This document shows positions 24,781-33,048 of a stretch of 64,000 nucleotides of DNA, piece by piece. The translations under genes were made by a program, and so were the position numbers. The stretch is from Streptomyces sp. MST-110588 (GTDB lineage: Bacteria > Actinomycetota > Actinomycetes > Streptomycetales > Streptomycetaceae): NCBI RefSeq assembly GCF_022695595.1, contig NZ_CP074380.1, forward strand, positions 6,578,001 through 6,642,000, given 5' to 3'. Under the pieces are notes generated by a model, which saw only the letters and a program-made list of their open reading frames with translations, did not search any database and was not told where the DNA came from. Position 1 is the stretch's first letter; each line of letters opens with the position of its first letter.

Positions 24781-26255
24781 GTGACGCCGAATCCGCCTTC
24801 GACGCCGAACCCCCCTTCGTCCGCGCCGGCCCGGCTGAGTGCCGAGGCGGTCCAGCCTCTGTCCCCGCCGGCCCCCGCGGGGTCGCCGGACGACCTCGGA
24901 TGGCTGGACCGGGCGATCGGCGACGCACGGGTCGTGGCGATCGGTGAGCCCGCGCACTACAACCGCGAGTTCTACGAACTGCGCCACCGGCTGTTGCGCC
25001 ACCTGGTCCAGCGGCACGGGTTCAGCGCCTACGCGACGGAGTCGGGATTCACCGAGAGCCGGCTGACCGACGACTGGGTACGCGGCGACGGCGCACGAGG
25101 CGACGGCGCACAAAGCGACGATGCACGAGGCGACCGCGTACGAGACGTCGGCGCACGAGGCGACGATGCACGAAGCGACGATGTAAGAGGCGACGGGGAC
25201 GGCTTCGCGGACCCGCACCGGCTCGGCCCGGTCATGGCGCACGGCATGACCTCGCTCATGGGCCTGTGGACGCAGATGCGCGACCACCTGGAGTGGATGC
25301 GGCAGCACAACCGCACCGCCTCCTCGCCGGTCCGCTTCTACGGCATCGACCTGCCCGGCTCCGTGGTGTCCCTGCTGCCCGGGCTGGACGCCGTAACCGC
25401 CTATCTCGCGGAGGCCGACCCCGGATTCCATACCGATCCGGCCCTGCGGGAGCTGGCCTCCGTCTTCGCCGCGCCGTCACCGTTCTCCGCCCCCGGGCCC
25501 TGGCCGCCTACGCGGAACTCGCCCCCGAGGCCAAGGACGCGCTGACGGCGGGGCTCGCCGCGCTCCTCGCGCGCATGACGGACCGGCGCGCGGACCACCT
25601 GCGGCGGACGACCGTGGACGCGTATGAATGGGCGTACCGTTCGCTCCACCTCACCGTCACCCTCGACGCGGTGATCCGGGAGCTGGCGAGCGGCAGGCCC
25701 GACGGCCGGCAGCACGACCTCCGTGACGGCGCGATGGCCGACACGGTCCGGTGGATCCTCGACCGGGAGGACCGGATCGTGCTGACCGCCCACAACGGAC
25801 ACATCCAGCGCTGCCCCCTGGCCCTTCCGGGCCTTCCCCGGGCCACCACGATGGGCATGCGGCTCGCCGGACAACTGGGCGGGGACTACCTGGTCATCGG
25901 TACGACCTCGGCGACCGGCGCCACCCTCACCACGGACGCGGACGGGTTCGCCGCCGGTGAGTTCTTCGTGGACATGGAGGAGCCCCGGCCGGGAAGCCTG
26001 GACGCGCTCATGGCGGCGAGCCACGACGGGCCCTTCGCCACCGATCTGCGGCGGTTGTCAGCGACCGACACCGAGACCCTGCGGACGATCTCCCGGCAGC
26101 GCTTCGGCGGCCTGTACGCCGATGTGAACCCCTTGGAAGCCTTCGACCTCGTCGTCCACCTTCCCCACGTCACCCCGGCCGAACCCGACCCCGCCGCGCT
26201 CGCACACGCCCCCCGCGAGGTGCGGGAGGCGTTCGCGCGCTGGAAGCCGGCCTGA
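24781..26255 (+). pseudogene. Erythromycin esterase family protein, frameshifted as sequenced
   Basis: About 491 aa when repaired, GTG 24781 after GAGGGAG. Erythromycin-esterase landmarks include VVAIGEPAHYNREFYELRHRLLRHLV with the catalytic Glu/His pair, ATESGF, YGIDLPGS, and in the second part VLTAHNGHIQR and TMGMRLAGQLGGDYLVIGTT. The frame shifts at C5 in 25490-25494; one more C joins PSPFSAP to RALAAYAELAPEAKDAL seamlessly. These enzymes hydrolyse the macrolactone ring or related esters. A 40-residue insertion of RGD/ARGDD-like repeats follows TDDWV (15-bp repeats at 25078-25200). Controlled by the divergent regulator, by inference. Confidence 0.85.
25078..25200 (+). repeat. 15-bp tandem repeat encoding ARGDD-like pentapeptides
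   Basis: About eight imperfect 15-bp units of the type GGCGCACGAGGCGAC within the esterase gene. Unit length preserves frame. Confidence 0.85.
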
Positions 26256-26338
26256 CGGAGCGGGCCTGACGGAGCCGGGCATGACGAACCGCCCGGCCAC
26301 TCCGTGCCCGCGCGCGGCACCTCCCACTACCTGCGACA

Positions 26339-26848
26339 TCAGTCCAATTCCAGCTCACCCACCTTCTGGTCCCCGCTCATCTCCCCTGTCGGCCGGAATC
26401 CGAGCCCCAGGTAGAAGCCCTCGGGGCCGCCCTCGCCGGGGTGCCAGGTGGTGGTGAGCCGGGTGCCGCCGCGGCGGCGGATCTCGGCGGCCACCGAGGC
26501 GACCGCGAAGCGGCCGTAACCACGGCCCTGTTCGCCGGCCGCGATGTTCAGGCGCCACAGGCCCGAGCGGAGGTCGCTGCCCTTGCCGTCCCCGGCGAAG
26601 TCGGCGCCGAAGAAGGCCATGAGGAAGCCGACCGGCCGCTCGCCGTCCAGGATGAGGCGGGGCCAGGCCAGGTCGCCGGAGACGTACGCCTCGGCGAGGG
26701 ACTTCACGACCGGCGCGACCAGGTGCTCCTGATCGGGACGGACCTTCAGGCCGATCGCGGCGTCGAAGTTGTCGGCGGTGATCTTCTCCAGGCGGAGGGT
26801 GGCGGGCGGACGCGGTGTGGTCGTCAGGCCAGGAGGAACGGTCGTCAT
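26339..26848 (-). CDS. GNAT family N-acetyltransferase
   Basis: 169 aa. ATLRLEKITADNFDAAIGLKV opens the domain; WPRLILDGERPVGFLMAFF is the central strand; the acetyl-CoA loop appears as GEQGRGYGRFAVASVAAEIR (Q/R-x-x-G-x-G/A), and FYLGLGFRPTGE closes it. Transfers an acetyl group from acetyl-CoA to an unknown amine. Coupled closely with the downstream-reading SDR and GH15 genes in the minus-strand group. Confidence 0.92.
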   Translation of the reverse strand: MTTVPPGLTTTPRPPATLRLEKITADNFDAAIGLKVRPDQEHLVAPVVKSLAEAYVSGDLAWPRLILDGERPVGFLMAFFGADFAGDGKGSDLRSGLWRLNIAAGEQGRGYGRFAVASVAAEIRRRGGTRLTTTWHPGEGGPEGFYLGLGFRPTGEMSGDQKVGELELD

Positions 26849-26864
26849 GGGCGGGCGCTCCCGG

Positions 26865-27620
26865 TCAGAAGCCGTGGCGGGCGCCGCCGTCGACCGGGAG
26901 CATGACTCCGGTGACGTACGAGGCCGCCGGGGACAGCAGGAACGCGGCGGCGCGGCCGAACTCCCGCGGGTCGCCGTAGCGGCGCAGGGGGATGGCGGCG
27001 GAGTTGCGGGCGCGGGCGGCCTCCGGGTCGGTGGACAGCTCGTCGAGCTGGCGCAGCCGGTCGGTGGCGATACGGCCCGGGAGCAGGCCCAGGACCCGGA
27101 TGCCGCGCGGTCCCACCTCGTTCGCCAGGGACTTGGCGAAGCCCGCCAGGCCCGGGCGCAGGCCGTTGGAGAGGGTCAGGCCCGGGACCGGTTCGTGTAC
27201 GGAGCTGGAGAGCACGAAGCCGATCACCCCGCCCTCGCCGAGTTCGGCCGCCGCCGTACGGGCCAGCCGTACCGCGCCGAGGAAGACCGTGTCGAAGGCC
27301 GCCTGCCACTTCTCGTCGGTGAGGTCGGCGGCGGAGCCCGGCGGGGGACCGCCGACGCTGATGAGGATGCCGTCGAAACGGCCGAAGCGCTCGCGGGCCG
27401 CAGCGATCAGCCGGGCGGCCGTGTCCGGGTCGGCGTTGTCGGCCGGCACGCCGAGCGCGCGGGCGCCCAGGGCGCTCGCCGCGTCGTGTGTGCTCTCCTC
27501 GCCGCGGCCGGTGATCACGACGTTCGCGCCGTCGGCGATCAGCTCCTGTGCGGTGGCCAGGCCCAGTCCGCGGGTGGCACCGGTGATGACGTACGTCCGG
27601 TCGGTGAGTCCAAGATCCAT
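26865..27620 (-). CDS. SDR family NAD(P)-dependent oxidoreductase
   Basis: 251 aa. Rossmann motif VITGATRGLGLATAQ, adenine-side DNADPDTAA, ILISVGGPPPG in place of the usual NNAG, active-site Ser in FVLSSSVHEP and the region TLSNGLRPGLAGFAKSLANEV where the usual Tyr of YxxxK is replaced by Asn (S-N-G-L-R). This Tyr-less form resembles the atypical FabG-like SDRs. C-terminal VTGVMLPVDGGARHG is standard. Substrate unknown. Confidence 0.88.
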   Translation of the reverse strand: MDLGLTDRTYVITGATRGLGLATAQELIADGANVVITGRGEESTHDAASALGARALGVPADNADPDTAARLIAAARERFGRFDGILISVGGPPPGSAADLTDEKWQAAFDTVFLGAVRLARTAAAELGEGGVIGFVLSSSVHEPVPGLTLSNGLRPGLAGFAKSLANEVGPRGIRVLGLLPGRIATDRLRQLDELSTDPEAARARNSAAIPLRRYGDPREFGRAAAFLLSPAASYVTGVMLPVDGGARHGF

Positions 27621-27624
27621 GGAC

Positions 27625-29454
27625 TCAGTGTGCCCCGGCGGACCCGAACAGGGTGAAGGCGGTCTGGATCAGGCCGACGTGGCTGAACGCCTGCGGGTAG
27701 TTGCCGAGCTGGCGGCCGAAGGCGGGGTCGTACTCCTCGGCCAGCAGCCCGACGTCGTTGCGGAGCGTCAGCAGCTTTTCGAACAGCGCGCGGGCCTCGT
27801 GCTCACGTCCCGTCAGGTACAGCGCGTCGGCGAGCCAGAAGGAGCAGACGAGGAAGGCGCCGTCGCTGCCGGGCAGCCCGTCGATCGTCAGGCCGTCGGC
27901 GGTGGCGCCGTCGATGGTGTAGCGGCGCACGAGTCCGTCGGCGCCCAGCTCCCGGCGTACCGCGTCGACCGTACCGATCACCCGGGGATCCTTGCCCGGC
28001 AGAAAACCCAGGCGGGGGATGAGCAGGGTCGCGGCGTCCAGTTCGGCGGACCCGTAGGACTGGGTGAAGGTGTTGCGCTCCGGGTCGTAGCCCCGCTCGC
28101 AGACCTCGCGGTGGACGGTGTCACGCATCGCCCGCCACCGCCCCGGGTCCCCGCGCAGCGTGGGCCGGGCCTCCAGCGCGCGGACGGCGCGGTCCGCCGC
28201 GACCCAGGCCATGACCTTGGAGTGCACGAAGTGCCGGCACGGCCCGCGGACCTCCCACAGCCCCTCGTCGGGCTCGCGCCAGTTGCCCTCCAGGAACTCC
28301 AGCAGTGCGCGCTGGATGCTCCAGGAGTGCGGCTTGGCCGGCAGGCCGGCGGTGCGCGCGATGTGCAGGGAGTCCAGCACCTCGCCGTACACGTCGAGTT
28401 GACGCTGTTCGACGGCGGCGTTGCCGGTGCGTACGGGCACGGAGCCGCCGTAACCGCTCAGCCAGGGCAGTTCGCTCTCCGCCAGCCGCCGCTCGCCGCC
28501 CAGGCCGTACATGATCTGGAGGTCGGCGGGATCGCCGGCCACCGCGCGCAGCAGCCAGTCGCGCCAGGCGGCGGCCTCCTCCAGGTAGCCGGCGGACACC
28601 AGGGACTTCAGGGTCAGGCTGGAGTCGCGCAGCCAGCAGTAGCGGTAGTCCCAGTTGCGTACGCCGCCGAGCTCCTCGGGGAGGGAGGTGGTGGGGGCCG
28701 CGACGATGCCGCCGGTGGGGGCGAAGGTCAGCGCCTTGAGGGTGATCAGGGAGCGCAGCACGGCCGCGCGGTGCGGTCCGTCGTACCGGCAGCGCGCGGC
28801 CCACGCCTCCCAGTCCTCCACAGTGGACTCCAGCGCCTCGTACGGGTCGATGACGCGCGGGCGCGGCTCATGGGAGGGGTGCCAGGTCAGGACGGCGGTC
28901 ACCCGCTCGCCCGGGGCGAGGGTGAATTCCGAACGGGTGCTGAAGTCCTGCCCGTAGGTCTTGACCTCGGGTTCGGTGCGCAGCCATACGGAATCGGGGC
29001 CCGCCACCGCGACCCGGCAGCCCTGCGCGCGGCGCACCCAGGGCACGACGTGGCCGTAGCCGAAGCGCAGCCGCAGGACGCTGTGCATCTCGACGCTGCC
29101 GCGCAGGCCCTCGGCGATCCGGACGACGTCGGGCGCCCGGTCGCGCTGCGGCATGAAGTCGGTGACCTTGACGGCGCCGGTGGGGGTCTCCCAGACGGTG
29201 TCCAGGACCAGCGAGTCACCGCGGTAGGACCGCCGGGGGCGGGCGTCGGGGGCGGCGGGCGCCAGCAGCCAGTGCCCGTTGTCCCGGTCACCGAGGAGAG
29301 CGGCGAAGCAGGCGGCGGAGTCGAAGCGGGGCAGACACAGCCAGTCGATGGAACCGCCGCGGCGGACGAGTGCGGCGGTCTGCAGGTCGCCGATGAGTGC
29401 GTAGTCCTCGATGTATGGGTCCTCGTTGTATGCGTCCTCGGTATCTGCGTGCAC
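27625..29454 (-). CDS. Glycoside hydrolase family 15 protein (trehalase/glucoamylase-like)
   Basis: 609 aa. The N-terminal beta domain starts EDYALIGDLQTAALVRRGGSIDWLCLPRFDS, followed by the (alpha/alpha)6 catalytic domain with LGGVRNWDYRYCWLRDSS, the first catalytic-site region, and LAEEYDPAFGRQLGNYPQAFSHVGLI near the end containing the second acid. This subgroup includes actinobacterial GH15 trehalases; glucan hydrolysis is the alternative. No signal peptide, so cytosolic. Stops 5 nt before the SDR start on the same strand: probable operon. Confidence 0.92.
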   Translation of the reverse strand: MHADTEDAYNEDPYIEDYALIGDLQTAALVRRGGSIDWLCLPRFDSAACFAALLGDRDNGHWLLAPAAPDARPRRSYRGDSLVLDTVWETPTGAVKVTDFMPQRDRAPDVVRIAEGLRGSVEMHSVLRLRFGYGHVVPWVRRAQGCRVAVAGPDSVWLRTEPEVKTYGQDFSTRSEFTLAPGERVTAVLTWHPSHEPRPRVIDPYEALESTVEDWEAWAARCRYDGPHRAAVLRSLITLKALTFAPTGGIVAAPTTSLPEELGGVRNWDYRYCWLRDSSLTLKSLVSAGYLEEAAAWRDWLLRAVAGDPADLQIMYGLGGERRLAESELPWLSGYGGSVPVRTGNAAVEQRQLDVYGEVLDSLHIARTAGLPAKPHSWSIQRALLEFLEGNWREPDEGLWEVRGPCRHFVHSKVMAWVAADRAVRALEARPTLRGDPGRWRAMRDTVHREVCERGYDPERNTFTQSYGSAELDAATLLIPRLGFLPGKDPRVIGTVDAVRRELGADGLVRRYTIDGATADGLTIDGLPGSDGAFLVCSFWLADALYLTGREHEARALFEKLLTLRNDVGLLAEEYDPAFGRQLGNYPQAFSHVGLIQTAFTLFGSAGAH

Positions 29455-29484
29455 TCAGCGCTTTCTTCCCGCTGGGCGGGGGTG

Positions 29485-30423
29485 CTATTCGGTGGCGGCG
29501 GCTGTACGGGCGACCGGTCCGGTGGCGACGGCGGAGCCATCCGTGCCGTCCGGTTTGTCCGAGTCATTCGAACTGCCCGGGTCAACCGGGGTATCCGAGC
29601 CATCCGAACCGTCCGGGCCATCGGAGCCGTCCGGGTCCGTACCGGCTTCCCGGGCGGCGGCCTCCTTGGCCGCGGCCTCGGCCCGGTCCCGGCGCTCGCG
29701 GCGTACCAGGACGAACCACCCGACGGGCACGGCCGCGGCGAACAGCCACCACTGGACCGCGTACGCCATGTGCGGACCGATGCTGTCGTGGTCCGGCGCG
29801 GGGACCAGCTCCGGCTTGCCGCCGGCGGGCTCGGGCGCGGTCTGCTCGATGTAGCCGCCGAGCACCGGGCGCCCCAGGTGCTTGGCCTGCTGCTCGCTGT
29901 TGATCAGCATGAACATCCGGTCCGGCAGTCCGGCCGTGTCCTTGATGCCGCTGGATCCGGTCGTCTCGTCGGCCATCATGCGGCCGGTGACGGTGACCTT
30001 CCCGGCGGGTGCGGCGGGCACGTGGGGGAACTTCGTCAGGTCCCGGCCGGAGGCGATCCAGCCGCGGTTGACCAGGACCGACCTGCCGTCCCCGAGGTCC
30101 AGAGGGGTCACGACGTAGTAGCCGATGGACTGCTCGTCGGCGGCGGTGCGCTGGCGTACGACGATCTCGTGCCGGGTGTCGTACGTACCGGTGGCCGTGA
30201 CCCGGCGCCACATGTCCCGGTGCGGCAGGGTCTTGCCGGGCGCGGTCAGGTCGGTGACCGGGACCGGCTTCGCGGTGAGATTGTCCGAGATGAGCTGGTT
30301 TTGTGCCACGCGGTGCTGATGGCGGTGGAGCTGCCAGTACCCCAGCTTGATCATGACGGGGATCAGGACGAGACCCACGAGGGTGAGGATCACCCACTGC
30401 CGGGACAACAGGAAGCGGTACAC
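29485..30423 (-). CDS. SURF1 family cytochrome c oxidase biogenesis protein
   Basis: 312 aa from GTG 30423. Membrane segment about 10-30 (WVILTLVGLVLIPVMIKLGYWQL with the SURF1 G-x-W-Q-L), large periplasmic domain with TATGTYDTRHEIVVRQR, GYYVVTPLDLGDGRSVLVNRGWI and second membrane segment HMAYAVQWWLFAAAVPVGWFVLV near 235-258. SURF1 proteins assist assembly of the heme centres of cytochrome oxidase. The last 55 residues are a repetitive Asp/Gly/Ser tail (PDGSDG units). The upstream extension of the frame has no ribosome site and is excluded. Confidence 0.9.
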   Translation of the reverse strand: MYRFLLSRQWVILTLVGLVLIPVMIKLGYWQLHRHQHRVAQNQLISDNLTAKPVPVTDLTAPGKTLPHRDMWRRVTATGTYDTRHEIVVRQRTAADEQSIGYYVVTPLDLGDGRSVLVNRGWIASGRDLTKFPHVPAAPAGKVTVTGRMMADETTGSSGIKDTAGLPDRMFMLINSEQQAKHLGRPVLGGYIEQTAPEPAGGKPELVPAPDHDSIGPHMAYAVQWWLFAAAVPVGWFVLVRRERRDRAEAAAKEAAAREAGTDPDGSDGPDGSDGSDTPVDPGSSNDSDKPDGTDGSAVATGPVARTAAATE

Positions 30424-30587
30424 GGCTTCGACGGTACCTGGAGGGAAGTGGACCTTCGGCAGGGGGTCCCGGCGCGACGGCGATCGGCACCCGGCGCGCC
30501 CCGAGGGGCGGCGGGCAGGGCTCGTCGCCGGTGCGCCCAGGGCGCTGCGCCGACCGGGTAGAACCTTCCGATGGCAGCCCTGTCGGC

Positions 30588-30596
30588 TTGTCAGTG
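30588..30596 (+). promoter_or_regulatory. TTGTCAGTG box upstream of the zinc-ribbon gene
   Basis: TTGTCAGTG is a perfect copy of the upstream half of the PafBC-type promoter, 18 nt before the ATG, but the position expected for TANNNT reads GCCCCC, so the element looks incomplete. Confidence 0.25.
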
Positions 30597-30614
30597 GGCC
30601 GGGTGCCCCCAACG

Positions 30615-30875
30615 ATGCGGTTCATGACATGTTGCGAGGTGTGCGGGAACGACTATGAGCTGGCGTTCACCGTCACGACCCAGGACGGATCGGCGCACGT
30701 CTTCGATTCGTTCGCCTGTGCGATTCATCGTATGGCTCCGATCTGTGAGCACTGCCGGGTCCAGATCATCGGGCAGGGCGTCGAGGCCGACGGCCACTGG
30801 TACTGCGGGGCGCACTGTGCCCGCGCGGAAGGCAGGGCGGGCATCGTGGACAAGGTGGGCAGCGTCAGCGGGTAG
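30615..30875 (+). CDS. Small zinc-ribbon protein
   Basis: 86 aa, ATG 30615. Cysteine pairs CEVC (residues about 6-9), CEHC in the middle and YCGAHCA near the end, together with FACAIH, make one or two treble-clef/LIM-like zinc sites. The family is conserved in Streptomyces as a hypothetical or metallothionein-like protein. Function unknown. Its 3' end overlaps the convergent exonuclease gene by 11 nt. Confidence 0.85.
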   Translation: MRFMTCCEVCGNDYELAFTVTTQDGSAHVFDSFACAIHRMAPICEHCRVQIIGQGVEADGHWYCGAHCARAEGRAGIVDKVGSVSG

Positions 30876-31899
30876 GCCCGGACGCGGGCGCGGGGGCCAC
30901 GTCCTGGAGGAGTTGCATGAACGCCGCCTCGTCGATGACGGGGGTGCCGAAGGAGCGGGCCTTGACGGTCTTGGAGGTCTGGGCTTCCGGGTCGTTGGTG
31001 ACCAGCAGGCTCGTCAGGCGCGAGACGCTGGTGGCGACGTGCAGCCCGGCCTCGGTCGCACGGTCCTCCAGCAGCTCGCGGTCCACGGAGGTGTCACCGG
31101 AGAAGGCCACCCGCATGCCCTGGACCAGCCGGGCCCCCGGCTCGTACCGCCCGGGGTTGGGGTAGGGGCACGCCGGGCGCTTGCGGGCCGGGCGCCAGGA
31201 GGTGGGGCGGTAGGCGGAGGAGGGCTGCCGCCGTTGCGCGGGGACGTCGGACCACTCGGTGAGCGGCTGACAGGCCAGCAGGGGCAGGCGCAGATTCGCC
31301 TGCGCGGCCAGCAGCAGGCTGGGACGGAACGCCTCGGCCAGCACCCGGGCGTCGTCCAGGGCGTGGTGGGCGCGTTCCTGTACGACTCCGTAATGGGCCG
31401 CGAGGGACTCCAGTTTGTGGTTGGGCAGCGGCAGCCCCAGTTCCTTGGACAGGGCGATGGTGCACAGCCGCTGCCGTACGGGTGCCTCGGCCCTGGCGCG
31501 GGCGTACTCGCGGGCGATCATCGACCAGTCGAACATCGCGTTGTGGGCGACCAGGACGCGGCCTTCAAGGCGCCGGGACAGCTCGGGGACGATCTCGGGG
31601 AAGAGCGGGGCGGTGGCCAGCATGTCGCTCGTCAGACCGTGGATCCAGACCGGGCCGGGGTCCCGCTGCGGGTTGACCAGGGTGTACCAGTGGTCCTGGA
31701 CCTCGCCGTGGGTGTCGAGCTGGTAGACGGCGGCGGACACTATCCGGTCGTCGCGGGCCAGGCCGGTGGTCTCCACGTCGACCACCGCGTACCCCTGCGG
31801 ATACGCGGCCGGCCACGGGGCCGGGAGTCCCTGCGGGGACGGCTGCTGCCCGGTCGTCGGCGTGATCGGGCGGGCTGCTGCCATGCGGTCTTCGAGCAT
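30865..31899 (-). CDS. DEDDh 3'-5' exonuclease with BRCT domain
   Basis: 344 aa. Exonuclease domain (about 35-210) with Exo I YAVVDVETTGL, Exo II VLVAHNAMFDWSMI and Exo III HHALDDARVLAEAF, i.e. the D-E-D-D-H set of DnaQ-like enzymes. A proline/arginine linker leads to a C-terminal BRCT-type domain, LVQGMRVAFSGDTSVDRELLEDRATEAGLHV with VTNDPEAQTSKTVKARSFGTPVIDEAAF. The architecture suggests a DNA repair or end-processing nuclease rather than the replicative proofreader. A PafBC-like promoter directly upstream supports a DNA-damage role. Confidence 0.93.
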   Translation of the reverse strand: MLEDRMAAARPITPTTGQQPSPQGLPAPWPAAYPQGYAVVDVETTGLARDDRIVSAAVYQLDTHGEVQDHWYTLVNPQRDPGPVWIHGLTSDMLATAPLFPEIVPELSRRLEGRVLVAHNAMFDWSMIAREYARARAEAPVRQRLCTIALSKELGLPLPNHKLESLAAHYGVVQERAHHALDDARVLAEAFRPSLLLAAQANLRLPLLACQPLTEWSDVPAQRRQPSSAYRPTSWRPARKRPACPYPNPGRYEPGARLVQGMRVAFSGDTSVDRELLEDRATEAGLHVATSVSRLTSLLVTNDPEAQTSKTVKARSFGTPVIDEAAFMQLLQDVAPAPASGPTR

Positions 31900-31907
31900 G
31901 GTCCCTG

Positions 31908-31930
31908 AGGATACGGGCCAGGACTGACAA
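31908..31930 (-). promoter_or_regulatory. PafBC/RecA-NDp-type DNA-damage promoter of the exonuclease gene
   Basis: Minus strand TTGTCAGTC, 8 nt (CTGGCCCG), TATCCT. This fits TTGTCRGTG-N8-TANNNT with one mismatch. The -10 ends 8 nt before the ATG, so the mRNA would be leaderless or nearly so. Confidence 0.7.
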
Positions 31931-32156
31931 CGCCGCCGCCCTCCCCTCGTACGCGGCCCCCGTGGGCGCGGCGTGACCCGGACGTGACCCGGGCGTGACC
32001 TCGGCGGGTGGTGGCCCGGGCGGTGGTGGTGCGTGTCGGCCGGCTGTCAACGCGGAGGGGTACGGGGCGGATTGGAACCCGTACGGGCGACGAGGGAGTA
32101 CGGGGAAGCGGGGCGGCGGGGTGATGCCGGGGTGCTGGAGGCCGGTCGTCGGCGGC

Positions 32157-32933
32157 TCATTTCATCAGGAGGCCGTCGACGAGTGCGCGTACGGAAGCGG
32201 CGAAGAGCTGTTCGGTGTCGGCGGGCCGGGCCAGCGCGCGGGCGAGGGCCGGGTCCTGGCCGGCGGTGGGGGAGGCCCACAGCTCGCTCTCGGTGGGGTG
32301 CTGGGCGGGGGCGCGCTCGCGATTCCGCTCCGTCAGGACAAAACCGACGACTTGGAACTGCACCGCTCGTACGGCCTCGGCGGCGAGCGCCCCGCGCAGC
32401 CCCGCCGCACCCACCTCGCGGACCAGCGCCTGCTGCGCGGGCAGGAACATCCGCTCCGTCAGCCCGCGTTCGTGGACCATCGCGATCAGATGGGGGCGCT
32501 CGCGCAGGGCACGGCGCAGGGCGCAGGCGACGGAGACGACGCGCTGCCGCGGGGTGGCGCCCGTCGGCCGGATCTCGCCCATGTCGCGCACCGTCCGCTC
32601 GACCAGGGCGTCCAGGAGCGACTCGCGGTTGCCGACGTGCCAGTAGATGGCGGTCACGGCGCTGCCCAGCTCGGCGGCGAGCGCGCGCATGGTCAGCGCC
32701 TGCGGCCCGTCTCTCGTGACGAGCCGCGCCGCGGCGTCCAGGACGTCCGCGCGGGACAGACCGGCGCGCGGCGCCCGTGCGGTCGATGCCGGTTCCTGTA
32801 CAGAGGCCGGTTCTGGTGCGGGCGCCGGTTCCTGGACGGGGACCGGTTCCGGCGCGGGCGCAGGGTCTGGGGCGGGCGCCGGGTCCGGTGTGGATGCGGA
32901 GGGCGGCGTGGGCGCGGACGCCGGTGTCGGCAT
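32157..32933 (-). CDS. TetR family transcriptional regulator
   Basis: 258 aa from ATG 32933 with GGGAGG 5 nt upstream (an ATG 27 nt earlier lacks one). The first 55 residues are PAPAPEP-type repeats, unusual for TetR proteins. Then the HTH: LSRADVLDAAARLVTRDGPQALTMRALAAELGSAVTAIYWHVGNRESLLDALVER, and a C-terminal ligand domain of the TetR_C type. Divergent from the decarboxylase operon with a 15-bp palindrome in between; likely its repressor. Confidence 0.92.
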   Translation of the reverse strand: MPTPASAPTPPSASTPDPAPAPDPAPAPEPVPVQEPAPAPEPASVQEPASTARAPRAGLSRADVLDAAARLVTRDGPQALTMRALAAELGSAVTAIYWHVGNRESLLDALVERTVRDMGEIRPTGATPRQRVVSVACALRRALRERPHLIAMVHERGLTERMFLPAQQALVREVGAAGLRGALAAEAVRAVQFQVVGFVLTERNRERAPAQHPTESELWASPTAGQDPALARALARPADTEQLFAASVRALVDGLLMK

Positions 32934-32984
32934 GGTGCCTCCCATCTGGTCCGTGCACATGTCTTTACCCTTCGGGCATCCCGC

Positions 32985-32999
32985 TGTAACCGTGTTACA
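32985..32999. promoter_or_regulatory. TetR operator candidate upstream of the decarboxylase operon
   Basis: TGTAACCGTGTTACA: perfect 6-bp arms around CGT, in the divergent promoter region 50 nt from both start codons. Length and spacing are those of TetR-family operators. Confidence 0.75.
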
Positions 33000-33048
33000 G
33001 AACCACGCGGAACCCCCGGTGCGTCAGGACGGCGAAGGGCGGTACGGC

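Noticed and set aside
25078..25200. The 15-bp repeats of the esterase gene as a CRISPR-like array
   Set aside because: Units are adjacent without spacers and keep the reading frame.
26992..30561. Plus-strand frame of 1189 codons over SDR, GH15 and SURF1
   Set aside because: Entirely antisense to three recognisable genes.
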